From assembly GCF_900142135.1 (NCBI RefSeq), contig NZ_FQZU01000034.1, positions 1 through 64,000 on the forward strand: DNA of 64,000 bases, read 5' to 3'. Every line of letters starts with the position of its first letter. The first letter of the stretch is position 1. Made by a program: the position numbers and the translations under genes. Positions 26,276 through 35,145 of this stretch are shown piece by piece. The DNA is from Desulfatibacillum alkenivorans DSM 16219 (lineage in GTDB: Bacteria; Desulfobacterota; Desulfobacteria; Desulfobacterales; Desulfatibacillaceae). The notes below the pieces were generated by a model. That model was not told the DNA's origin and made no database searches. It saw only the letters and a program-made list of their open reading frames with translations.

Positions 26276-27457
26276 TTAAAATCCCTGATCCGAATCCAGG
26301 GCGAATTTCATGGCTATGACCGAATAGGCCGTGGCCAGGGGTTTGACGTTTTCCCAATACCGGTTGCTTGGGTTTTGCCAATATCCCTCGGGCTTCTGGA
26401 TGGAGACCAGCTTGGAAACCAGGTCCTCCCGCCAATGATGCTCCTGGCCCAGGGCGTCGGTGAGGGTTTCCTCTCCCAGGGCGGCCATGCATTTTGAAAA
26501 GGTCATATAGTAATAGAAAATGGAATAGGTTCCGAAGCCGGGGTTGAAATCCAGGGTGTAGTTGTTTTGGATCCACTCCACGGCTTTTTGCACCCGTTCG
26601 TCGCTTTTATCCACATTGGCGTACAAAAGGCTTTTGACGCCCGCGTAGGTCATGGAGCCATAGGAATGGCTGCGATCCTGTTTGTAGGTTCCGGTCTCGT
26701 AGATGAATCCGCCGTCCTTGCCGGCGTAGGGCATGTCGTTGACGGATTGGAGGTTTTGGCAGCGGTTGACGAACATGAGCGCTTTTTTCCAATGCAGGCC
26801 AAGCTCTTTTTCATCCGACTCTATGTTTCCGGCCTGGGCCAGAAGCACGCCGGAAAACTGGCTTTCAAAGCCTTCAGCCGCCCGGATGGCTTCCATGGCG
26901 AGCTGGGTGTTGGACATATCCGGCCTTGTATCGCCTCCGTAGCCAATTCCCCCGTAATAGGGGTTGGACGGGTCAATGCCTTCTTCTTCATCCAACTGAA
27001 ACTTGATCAAAAAGTCTTTGGCGCCGGTGATGGCTTTTGCGTATTTCTTGTCCTGGGTGCGTGTGAGGGCCATGAGGCAGACGGCCGTGACGTAGTTGCG
27101 GTATTCCTTTCTGTAGATGCCTCCGTCAGGCTGCACAAACTGGGTGATGTAGTCCAGGCCCTTTGCAATGGACCTTTCCGTCTTGCCGTCCGGGTCGTAA
27201 CCCGGGCTTAGCAGCAGGCTGTACACAACCAACGCGGTGATGGCCGGATCTTTGCTCCATGATCCGTCCTCTCCCTGATCGGAGACCAGAAATTCCGTGG
27301 CGATCTGCAAACTATGGGCGGCGGATTTCTCAAGGGACACGCTGACGGGAGAGATTCCACCGGAAGGCATTTTAACGGATTGGCCGGAGCAAAGCCCCAT
27401 CCCAACGCCGCTCAAGAAAAAGATGATCAACCCCATGACCAGGCATTTTGATTTCAT
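26276..27457 (-). CDS. Secreted prenyltransferase/squalene-oxidase-repeat (alpha/alpha toroid) protein
   Basis: 393 aa from ATG 27457, chosen for GGGGGAGGAC six to seven bases upstream. It has a signal peptide (residues about 1-25). The mature protein has repeated alpha-hairpins of the prenyltransferase/squalene-oxidase type, each with a Gly-Ser/Gly-Trp turn (QGEDGSWSKDPA, QPDGGIYRKEY, and GGFIYETGTYKQDRSHSYGS). DMSNTQLAMEAI aligns with DLSNTQFAAMGL of the protein at 30674, so the two are homologous. There is no DxDD cyclase motif, so catalysis is unlikely. The fold is shared with transcobalamin/intrinsic factor and could bind a small ligand. Followed upstream by the YdjY-like gene (47-bp gap). 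Confidence 0.75.
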   Translation of the reverse strand: MKSKCLVMGLIIFFLSGVGMGLCSGQSVKMPSGGISPVSVSLEKSAAHSLQIATEFLVSDQGEDGSWSKDPAITALVVYSLLLSPGYDPDGKTERSIAKGLDYITQFVQPDGGIYRKEYRNYVTAVCLMALTRTQDKKYAKAITGAKDFLIKFQLDEEEGIDPSNPYYGGIGYGGDTRPDMSNTQLAMEAIRAAEGFESQFSGVLLAQAGNIESDEKELGLHWKKALMFVNRCQNLQSVNDMPYAGKDGGFIYETGTYKQDRSHSYGSMTYAGVKSLLYANVDKSDERVQKAVEWIQNNYTLDFNPGFGTYSIFYYYMTFSKCMAALGEETLTDALGQEHHWREDLVSKLVSIQKPEGYWQNPSNRYWENVKPLATAYSVIAMKFALDSDQGF

Positions 27458-27504
27458 GTGAAGTCCTCCCCCATTATTTGTTCTGCACTCCATCTTTATG
27501 GTCT

Positions 27505-28227
27505 TCATTTATACGCCTCAAGGACCAGTTCAAACTCCTGATCCTTTTTCAACGCCTTGTTCTCCGTGTTCATGACAAAGCCCAACTCCCCCCGGTAGGG
27601 ATTGCCCCGGTCCGAAAACAGGTTGATCACCGCCGAGTCGTCCGGCCACATGGCGATATGGCTCAGGCTGATGTCGCCGACGAATCTACCGTCCTTTGTA
27701 AACCGGCTTCCGGTAAAGACCCATAGCAATTCGCCTTTCTCCTTTTCTCTGTCACGGACTATTTCATCCAGCCGTAGATTTTTTTCTCCGCGCGCTAAAG
27801 AGATGCGAACCAAACTGTTTTTATGCTGCGCCAAAAGGGCTTCCCGGCCGTTTTCATTTCTTGCCAGCTCGAGGAGTTTATTGTAATCTAAGGGTTCAAT
27901 TCCAAGCAGCAGCAGTGAAAAATTTAGTTTTGAAGGCAGTAGGTTATCCACTTTAAAGGCGCTTTCATACGCTTTTCCGTGATCATCCACCATCAAGTAT
28001 TCCAGGACGCCCTGATCAATTGCCGTCCTGACCTTGATAGTCGCCTGCTTGGACATTTTATTGATGGTAAGCGGGCCCATTTGGATGAAATTTTTGGCCG
28101 TTTTTTCCGGTGCGGGATCGGCGCCCGTTTCTGAAGATGACAGACCTATGCCGTTTACAAGCAGTAAGGCTAGTAAAATGGAAAAATATAATCTGGCATG
28201 GCGCCATTTTTTGGGCGATAACTGCAT
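27505..28227 (-). CDS. YdjY-domain-like exported protein
   Basis: 240 aa from ATG 28227, preceded by TTAGGGGAAATT. A longer frame to 28242 lacks a ribosome binding site. It has a signal peptide (about residues 10-35). The region YLMVDDHGKAYESAFKVDN, followed by KLNFSLLLLGIEPL, resembles the YdjY domain (a small iron-sulphur-locus-associated domain). A VFTGSRFTKDGRFVGDIS segment follows. It is upstream of and co-oriented with the toroid gene, so the two are likely co-transcribed, and divergent from the TonB receptor. Function unknown; probably periplasmic. Confidence 0.6.
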   Translation of the reverse strand: MQLSPKKWRHARLYFSILLALLLVNGIGLSSSETGADPAPEKTAKNFIQMGPLTINKMSKQATIKVRTAIDQGVLEYLMVDDHGKAYESAFKVDNLLPSKLNFSLLLLGIEPLDYNKLLELARNENGREALLAQHKNSLVRISLARGEKNLRLDEIVRDREKEKGELLWVFTGSRFTKDGRFVGDISLSHIAMWPDDSAVINLFSDRGNPYRGELGFVMNTENKALKKDQEFELVLEAYK

Positions 28228-28347
28228 AATTTCCCCTAACATTCGTGCATGGTTCGGGAGATGATTTGTGTTTGGAATAACTAGTGCATAATAGCATACT
28301 GGGAATCTTTAGTTACAGTTTTTTTTCAGAACAGGAGAGCGGCCGTA

Positions 28348-30390
28348 ATGATGAGGACTTTGTTGTGCATGCTTGTGTCGGCTTTGATCATGTCATCCGC
28401 GCCAGCGGCTTTGTGCCAGGACGTGGAGCTGGAACCCGTTACGGCCACCGCCGAAAAATGGGAGGAGAACCCGCAAAAGACGCCGGTTTCCATGACTTAT
28501 CTTTCGGAGGGGCAAATTGAGGACGGCGGGGTGCGCGACGCCCAGGAAATGAGCCGGTTCATCCCCAACGCCTATATGGGCGCTACGGGCACGGAAAACG
28601 TGCTGACCATCCGGGGGATATCATCCTTTGACACGGCTCTTTTTTCCCCGGCCGGTTTTTTCGTGGACGGCGTCAGCATGCCTTTGCACTACATGTACAA
28701 CATGGACCTGCTGGACGTGGAGCGAGTGGAAACGCTTCGGGGGCCGCAAGGGACTTTGTACGGACGCAACAACGAATCCGGCCTGATTCACGTAATCACC
28801 CAAAAACCGTCGGATCAGCTGCGCGCCAAGGTCTACGGGGAGTACGGCGGCTATAACAGCTTCCGGGTCGGCGGCAATGTGTCCGGCCCCATCGTAAAGG
28901 AGAAGTTTCAGGCTGGCCTGGCCTTGCAGCAGCGTAATTCCGACGGATTCATGGAGAATTTGTACAACAACGACGACGAAACCGCCAAGAAGGACGGCTT
29001 TACCGGGCGCATCGCTTTGAGGGCGCAGCCGGCCCCGGCCTGGGACGTCAACCTGAGCGCTGACCTTATGGAGACGGACGACGGCCTGGGGGTCTACCGA
29101 AACATGACCGGCCCCAACGCTACGGATTTCAACAAAATCAACCAGGACGCGGCCCTATACTCCAAGCAGTCGGGAAACGGACAGACTCTGTCCATTGATT
29201 TCAAGAATGAATACGTCCATGTCACATCCCTCACAGGGCTGCGCGACTACGAACACGAGTTTGCTACGGACAACGACTTCTCCCCCATGCCTTTCGCCAG
29301 CGCTGCATTCGAATACCAGGACGACAGCTTCAGCCAGGAGCTGCGTCTTGCTTCGCCGGATCAGCACGGCCCCCTGAAATGGCTGGCGGGCGGTTACTTT
29401 TTTTCGGAAGACACCGACGTGGACTACAACCGAGCCGCCAACTGGCATCTTGTCACCAACATGGAAACCACAGGCGCCGCCGGATTCGGCCAAGCGGTCT
29501 GGTCCATCACCGGCTTTTTGCGTCTTACCGGGGGAATCCGCTTCGACTCCCAGGACATGGACGGCGCCATGCACGATCTTTCCAATAAGACGAATTTCAG
29601 CAAAAGCATGGACCACGAGGAATGGCTGCCAAAAATTTCCTTAAGCTGCGACGTCGCGGAATCCACCATGCTATACGCCTCGGCGGCCAAGGGATTTTTG
29701 GCGGGAGGCTATAATTACGGGATGTCGCGCACGGCTTCCTCCTTCACCTACGGCCCCGAATACACCTGGAATTACGAGGCGGGCTTGAAGGCGACGATGT
29801 TTAACGGCAAGTGCGACTTCAGCCTGGCGGGTTTTTACATTGACATCGACGACAAACAGGTCTTTGACGTGGATCCCGCGATATTCGCCACGGAAATCCG
29901 CAACGCCGCCTCGGCCCATAGCTCGGGCTTTGAAGCCGAGGCCAGGGTCCGCCCCATCCATGGGCTGGACGTCTACGGAAACATCGGTTGGGCCGAATCG
30001 CGCTTTGACGATTGGACGGCCACGGAGTTCAACAGCACCTATACAGGACTAATCAAGTACGACTACGAAGACAAGAACCTGCCAAACGCCCCCAAGTACA
30101 CAGGCCTTCTGGGCGCCATGTACAGGCATAATTCAGGCCTTTTCCTCCGGGGGGAGGTTATGTTCACCGGAGAATTTTACGCAGACGCCAAGAACACGGC
30201 CAGACAAGGCGCTTATGAGCTGGTTAATCTGAGAACAGGGTACGAAGCGGATCATTTTGACGTGGTTCTGTGGTGCGAGAACCTTTTTGACCAGGAATAT
30301 GAAAAAATCAAGTACGCCTGGGGCGTAAACGAGTTAGCCATAGATGGGGCGCCTCGCACTGTAGGGGTATTGATACGGCTTAGGGTGTGA
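28348..30390 (+). CDS. TonB-dependent outer-membrane receptor
   Basis: 680 aa starting ATG 28348 after AGGAGAG. Signal peptide to about residue 24. The plug domain (about 30-155) contains VLTIRGISSFDTALF and VERVETLRGPQGTLYGRN, the diagnostic receptor plug motif. The rest is an antiparallel barrel with aromatic strand ends, finishing in GAPRTVGVLIRLRV with a hydrophobic last strand for Bam recognition. It imports an unidentified ligand using TonB energy. No Fur box or cobalamin riboswitch is evident upstream. Its neighbours are two secreted toroid proteins and a YdjY-like protein, which may help capture the ligand. Confidence 0.9.
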   Translation: MMRTLLCMLVSALIMSSAPAALCQDVELEPVTATAEKWEENPQKTPVSMTYLSEGQIEDGGVRDAQEMSRFIPNAYMGATGTENVLTIRGISSFDTALFSPAGFFVDGVSMPLHYMYNMDLLDVERVETLRGPQGTLYGRNNESGLIHVITQKPSDQLRAKVYGEYGGYNSFRVGGNVSGPIVKEKFQAGLALQQRNSDGFMENLYNNDDETAKKDGFTGRIALRAQPAPAWDVNLSADLMETDDGLGVYRNMTGPNATDFNKINQDAALYSKQSGNGQTLSIDFKNEYVHVTSLTGLRDYEHEFATDNDFSPMPFASAAFEYQDDSFSQELRLASPDQHGPLKWLAGGYFFSEDTDVDYNRAANWHLVTNMETTGAAGFGQAVWSITGFLRLTGGIRFDSQDMDGAMHDLSNKTNFSKSMDHEEWLPKISLSCDVAESTMLYASAAKGFLAGGYNYGMSRTASSFTYGPEYTWNYEAGLKATMFNGKCDFSLAGFYIDIDDKQVFDVDPAIFATEIRNAASAHSSGFEAEARVRPIHGLDVYGNIGWAESRFDDWTATEFNSTYTGLIKYDYEDKNLPNAPKYTGLLGAMYRHNSGLFLRGEVMFTGEFYADAKNTARQGAYELVNLRTGYEADHFDVVLWCENLFDQEYEKIKYAWGVNELAIDGAPRTVGVLIRLRV

Positions 30391-30673
30391 TACCTGCCCC
30401 TATTGATTTTTTCCATGATAAACCAGCCATTTTTCTTAAGAACGATAAAAATGCAGCCCTTTGGAACGTCTTAGAAATCCCTTGACTTGCCAGGAGAATA
30501 AGCCGGATAATTCAGTATTCGACTCACAAGGACGCGACTCCCGCACCAGGGATGGAATCGGGCGACATTGAGAAAATGTTTCCCCTGGTCCGGGATAGTT
30601 AAGCTGAATTTTGACTTGCTGACTGTTTGTTGTTCCCGCTTTTTTCAGGCATGTTTTGTTTGGAGGTGCGACA

Positions 30674-32314
30674 ATGAAGAAACGCTTGGCGATGTACGGC
30701 ATCGTACTCTTGGCTTGTTTTTTTCTATCATCCCCGGCAGGATTTGGGGCTGTCATCAGTTCAACGGAACTCATAGAAGGCGGGCAGGCCTATCTCCTTT
30801 CCCAGCAGGCGGCGAACGGCTCGTGGACGGACGATTATCAGGGGGAGCCCACCACCACCACAGCCCTGGCCTTGGCCGCCCTGATGGACACGGGCGTATC
30901 CAAGGATCACGAAGCCATCAAAAAGGGCGTTGATTATCTTTTAACCCGGTTTAACGGAGAATACTTCGACGCCAGTTACTCCTCCCACTTCACGTACTGC
31001 AACGGGGCGGTGGTCATGGCCCTGTCCATGTACGCCGCTGACAATCCAGTGACAAGAACCGTGGTCATGTCCGCCACGCAAAGCCTGCTGAACGCCCAGT
31101 ATATCAACCCCAGCAGCAACGGCCACGGGGGATGGTATTACTACAACTATTCCAGCTCGAGCGGGGACTTGTCCAACACGCAATTCGCCGCCATGGGGCT
31201 TTACTACGCGGAGCAATACTTGGGGGCCTTGCAAGAGGGGGATGAAGAAAGCTGGAAGGATGCGCTGTACACCTACCTCTCCAACAACTACAACTCCACC
31301 ACCGGCGCCAGCGGATACAGGCCGGGCTCCAGCAGCTACATTCCGTCCATGACCGGGGCATCGCTTTGGTGCATGTCCCTCATCGGGCATGAAACCGACC
31401 CCATAGCCGTGGGCAGCGTGGTTTCAGGTTCGGAAACCCCCGGAAACGTGGGCTGGTTTGAAAACAATTACGATTGGGACGATCCCTCCGGAGCGCCTCA
31501 GTTTTATTACCTGTACGCCTGGGCCAAAGCCCTGACCGCCGCCGTGGGCACGGAAAACAAGGTGGGGGAGCATGACTGGGTGGACGATATGGTGACAGTC
31601 CTGGCCAACTTGGCCATTCCGGTCGCCAGAAAAGACGATACCCCGTTATACTATTGGGACAGCAACGACTCCCTGGACGGCGGGAATATCATCGCCACGT
31701 CCTTTGCCATGATGTCCATGGCTTTCGCCGACATCAACGTGGAAAGCCCGGAGAAACGCGTGAGCGACGTGCCAGAGGCGGAAGGCGACATCGACTATCC
31801 CATCCGGGGTCTGCTGACTCTCAAGACGGAAGGAGGAGTCACCATCACCGGCGCCAAACGCAGGCTGGCCGACCTCTTCCGCTGGAAGGGCAAAAGCAGG
31901 CTAAAGCTGCCCGTGGGCGCCGTGGAATTCGTGCTTCATCACGTCCCCGTGGGCGGACAGGCCAAACTGACCATCAAGCTGCCCAGGGACGCCGTGAGAA
32001 ACGACGTGGCTGACAGCTTTGTGGACGAAAACGGCGATCCCAAGCCCTATCTGAACTGGTTCAAAATCCAGAACGGAGAATGGAAGGGAGTCACCCCCAT
32101 TGAAGTGGACCCGGAAGCCGAAACCATCACGGTTTGGCTCACCGACGGCGGGCCGGAGGATGCGGACGGCGTCGCCAACGGCGAAATCGTGGACCCGGGC
32201 GCTCCCGGCATAACGGACGGCCCGTTGGTGGAAGAGGCGGCGGCCGAGGCGGCTGAGGTGGAATTCGGCACGGAAAGCTCCGACTCCATCTGCTTTGTCA
32301 AGGCTCTGAAATAA
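30674..32314 (+). CDS. Secreted alpha/alpha-toroid protein with C-terminal choice-of-anchor-U-type domain
   Basis: 546 aa from ATG 30674 after TTTGGAGGTGCG. Signal peptide to about residue 24. Residues about 25-340 are prenyltransferase-type alpha-hairpin repeats (QAANGSWTDDYQGE, NGHGGWYYYNYSS, DLSNTQFAAMGLYY). Then comes a beta-rich C-terminal region with WLTDGGPEDADGVANGEIVD, the acidic loop seen in choice-of-anchor-U domains that end many extracellular proteins of this phylum. It is homologous in its repeats to the protein at 26276. Probably cell-surface or extracellular, with the C-terminal domain anchoring it or directing secretion. A ligand-binding role is inferred from the neighbouring TonB receptor. 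Confidence 0.7.
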   Translation: MKKRLAMYGIVLLACFFLSSPAGFGAVISSTELIEGGQAYLLSQQAANGSWTDDYQGEPTTTTALALAALMDTGVSKDHEAIKKGVDYLLTRFNGEYFDASYSSHFTYCNGAVVMALSMYAADNPVTRTVVMSATQSLLNAQYINPSSNGHGGWYYYNYSSSSGDLSNTQFAAMGLYYAEQYLGALQEGDEESWKDALYTYLSNNYNSTTGASGYRPGSSSYIPSMTGASLWCMSLIGHETDPIAVGSVVSGSETPGNVGWFENNYDWDDPSGAPQFYYLYAWAKALTAAVGTENKVGEHDWVDDMVTVLANLAIPVARKDDTPLYYWDSNDSLDGGNIIATSFAMMSMAFADINVESPEKRVSDVPEAEGDIDYPIRGLLTLKTEGGVTITGAKRRLADLFRWKGKSRLKLPVGAVEFVLHHVPVGGQAKLTIKLPRDAVRNDVADSFVDENGDPKPYLNWFKIQNGEWKGVTPIEVDPEAETITVWLTDGGPEDADGVANGEIVDPGAPGITDGPLVEEAAAEAAEVEFGTESSDSICFVKALK

Positions 32315-32358
32315 AAAAGCCGGCGTCTCCCAGAGACAATCCTATGACAAAAGAACCT

Positions 32359-32393
32359 AACAGGGGAGAGCCAAGCGCTTTCCCCTGTTTTTA
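32359..32393 (+). terminator. Rho-independent terminator
   Basis: 9-bp stem AACAGGGGA/TCCCCTGTT with a 13-base loop, followed by TTTTATTT, 45 bp after the toroid gene's stop. Confidence 0.7.
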
Positions 32394-32565
32394 TTTCAAC
32401 AAAAGATTACGCCGGAACCGGGACGCCTGCGGGCGGAAGCATTGGCCGGGCGCCGCCCGGGCGCTATTAATCCGGACGATAAAAGGATTAAGTTGTAGGC
32501 CGTATGGAATAACGGTATAATTATTCACCAAGATAGCCAATCAGCACCGTTCCCCGGGAGTTAAA

Positions 32566-35064
32566 TTGAAGCTGAAACCATGCATCATATTTGCAAGCAT
32601 TGTGTTTGTTGCGGTAATAGCCCTTTGCAGCCCTGTCAGCGCCGGCGCCTCAAGCAGAACCAATATTTTGTTCGTGTTTTCCTGGCATCAGGGCATGCCT
32701 TGGCAGGCAGAGATTGAACGTGGGTTTAAAGAGCATTTAAAAAACGATGCCTTAAATGCAAATCTATTTTTTGAATATATGGACGCCGGGCGCTTCATGA
32801 GTGTGCACCATCCTGATATCTTTAAGAAATATTTATCGGAAAAATACAAAGACCATCGAATGGATTACGTTATCTTTGAAAGCGGACCCGCTAATAAACT
32901 GTTTTATTATTATCCGGATCTATTTGAAAATTCCAAAAAATATATTGTAAATCCAGATCCTATTCACGGAGGCCTGCATAATGATGGGTCCACGGTAATT
33001 CCTGTAACAGCCGACTATGAAAAAACAGTGCAGCACCTTTTGGCAGTCAGCAAAGGCAAAACCATTTACTTGGTTGCCGGAGCTACAGAAGCCGGCAAGG
33101 AAAGAGTTCAGAAAACTACCGAAATTACTTTAGCGTCAGCCCCCCAAAATAGAGTGGTTCCTCTGATTGGCCTGCCCATGGACCAGCTAATAAAAGAAGT
33201 CTCAAATTTGGAACCGGACAGCGTAATTTTTTACCTTCTGGTTTTTGAGGATGGAAAAGGAAATAGCCATATACCCTATGACGCAGCCAAACAAATTTCC
33301 AGTCACGCCAACGTCCCGGTATACAGTCTTTGGACTTCATTAATGGGGAGCGGCATTGCCGGCGGATATATGCTTAGCGGAGAGCTGGTCGGTAAAAAAA
33401 TCGCCGCCATAATAACGGATCCGGACCTCGCAAAGAAAACCGATTACGCAAATTTGGCGGATGAGTTCCACGGGTATTATTATGATTGGCGCCAGCTAAA
33501 ACGTTGGGGCATTGAAGAAAAATCACTGCCGCCCGGCAGTAGAATACTGTTCAAGGACATGACATTTTTCGAGCGCTACCGCCGCGTAATAGTGCTTGGT
33601 TCGTTGTCTCTTGTTCTTATAATTTCCTTCATTTGGATTGGAGTGTTAAGCAAGGAGATTTCCAAAAGAAAAAAAATTGAAAGGGAGTTGCAGGATAGTG
33701 AAAACAGATACCGCGGCCTTTCTGACGCCTCGTTCGAGGGGATTTTAGTTACCAAAAAGGGAAAAATTATTGATGCCAATAAAACATTGGAAGAAATGTT
33801 CGGCTATTCCCTGGAAGAGGCCGTTGGCATGAATGCAGCCGATTTGATGGCATCTAGTGAGCGGGAAGATGTCCTAAAAAAAGTGTTGTCCGGTTATGAA
33901 AGATCTTATGAAACTCTCGGCCGGAAAAAAGATGGGTCGATATTCCCCATTGAAATTCATGCCAAAATGGTTTCCTTCCAGGACCGCCAAGTGAGGGTCT
34001 CAGCAGTTCGCGACCTCAGCGAGCAGAAAAAGGCCCAAACGTTATTGATGGAAAGTGAAAAGAGGCTGATTGAGGCGCAAAAAGTTGCAAAAATGGGTTA
34101 CTATGTTTTCAACATAAAAACAGGATATTGGACAAACTCCCCCGAACTGGACAAACTGTTCGGGATAGGAAAAAGTTTTAATCGAAATATCGAGGGATGG
34201 AAGCAAATCATCCATCCGGATCACCAGGAAGAGATGATCGATTACTTACAGGTTCATGTGATTGGAAATCATCAAAAATTTGACAGAGAGTATAAAATTA
34301 TCAACCAAAGCAACCAAAAGGAGTATTGGGTGCATGGAAGGGGAGATCTGAAACTCGACGCCGACGGCGCCGCATTGGAAATGTTCGGCACGATTCAGGA
34401 TATTACCCAGCGTAGACAGATGGAGAAGGAATTGCGGGAAAGCCAACAAAACATGGCGTCCGTATTAAACAACACCCATGATTTGATTGTAAGGCTTGAT
34501 CGTAATTTCAGACATATATTCGCCAATCCCGCCCTGTACGCCGCGACCGGTCTTTCTCCGGAAGAGTATTTGGGAAAAACCAATGAAGAAATAGGAATGC
34601 CGGAAGAGCTTTCTCATTTTTTTAAAACCAAGCATGAAAAAGTTTTAGCGACAGGAAAGCCGGAAGTCTTTACATTTGGTTTTAGGACTCATAATGAGAG
34701 CCTCAGGGAATTTCAAGCTGTTGTGACTCCGGAATTCAATCCAGATGGAGAGGTTGAGACGATCATCAGCATCATGAGGGATATTACGGAATTAAAACAG
34801 GCGGAATCCGAAAAAAACAGAATCATTAAGGAGCTTGAAAAAACTCTGTCCGAGGTAAAAACCTTGCGGGGATTGATCCCGATTTGCTCCAGGTGCAAAA
34901 AAATTCGCGACGATCAGGGATATTGGAATAATCTGGAAACGTTTCTCGAGGAGCATTCCGATGCTTCTTTCAGCCACGGCATGTGCCAGGGATGCCTGGA
35001 AGAACTGTATGGTCAAGAGGATTGGTATATTAAAAGAAAGCAGAAGGAAGAAAGTCAGCCGTAA
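32566..35064 (+). CDS. PAS sensor with periplasmic ABC-substrate-binding-like domain, no kinase
   Basis: 832 aa from TTG 32566 after CCCGGGAG. It starts with a signal/anchor helix. Residues about 30-285 form a periplasmic binding-protein-like domain (NILFVFSWHQGMPWQAEIERG, VIPVTADYE, VAGATEAGKE). A membrane helix lies at about 343-362, then three PAS segments (about 380-490, 496-620, 625-745) with MRDITELKQAE-type ends, a coiled linker, and a C-terminal Cys-rich tail (PICSRCKKIRDDQGYW, later HGMCQGC). I find no HisKA, HATPase, GGDEF or methyltransferase domain, so how it signals is unclear. The CxxC...CxxC tail is recurrent in PAS proteins of this phylum and may bind zinc or act as the output. 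It is convergent with the response regulator at 35146. Confidence 0.75.
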   Translation: MKLKPCIIFASIVFVAVIALCSPVSAGASSRTNILFVFSWHQGMPWQAEIERGFKEHLKNDALNANLFFEYMDAGRFMSVHHPDIFKKYLSEKYKDHRMDYVIFESGPANKLFYYYPDLFENSKKYIVNPDPIHGGLHNDGSTVIPVTADYEKTVQHLLAVSKGKTIYLVAGATEAGKERVQKTTEITLASAPQNRVVPLIGLPMDQLIKEVSNLEPDSVIFYLLVFEDGKGNSHIPYDAAKQISSHANVPVYSLWTSLMGSGIAGGYMLSGELVGKKIAAIITDPDLAKKTDYANLADEFHGYYYDWRQLKRWGIEEKSLPPGSRILFKDMTFFERYRRVIVLGSLSLVLIISFIWIGVLSKEISKRKKIERELQDSENRYRGLSDASFEGILVTKKGKIIDANKTLEEMFGYSLEEAVGMNAADLMASSEREDVLKKVLSGYERSYETLGRKKDGSIFPIEIHAKMVSFQDRQVRVSAVRDLSEQKKAQTLLMESEKRLIEAQKVAKMGYYVFNIKTGYWTNSPELDKLFGIGKSFNRNIEGWKQIIHPDHQEEMIDYLQVHVIGNHQKFDREYKIINQSNQKEYWVHGRGDLKLDADGAALEMFGTIQDITQRRQMEKELRESQQNMASVLNNTHDLIVRLDRNFRHIFANPALYAATGLSPEEYLGKTNEEIGMPEELSHFFKTKHEKVLATGKPEVFTFGFRTHNESLREFQAVVTPEFNPDGEVETIISIMRDITELKQAESEKNRIIKELEKTLSEVKTLRGLIPICSRCKKIRDDQGYWNNLETFLEEHSDASFSHGMCQGCLEELYGQEDWYIKRKQKEESQP

Positions 35065-35145
35065 GGGGTTATCCGGTGCACGCCATTTAAAAAGGCCGTG
35101 AAAAATGCTCCCACGGCCGCTAAAATCCTCTATGTTAAATGGGCC

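Noticed and set aside
28243-28347. Cobalamin riboswitch or Fur box before the TonB receptor
   Set aside because: No conserved riboswitch box or Fur core was found in this short gap.
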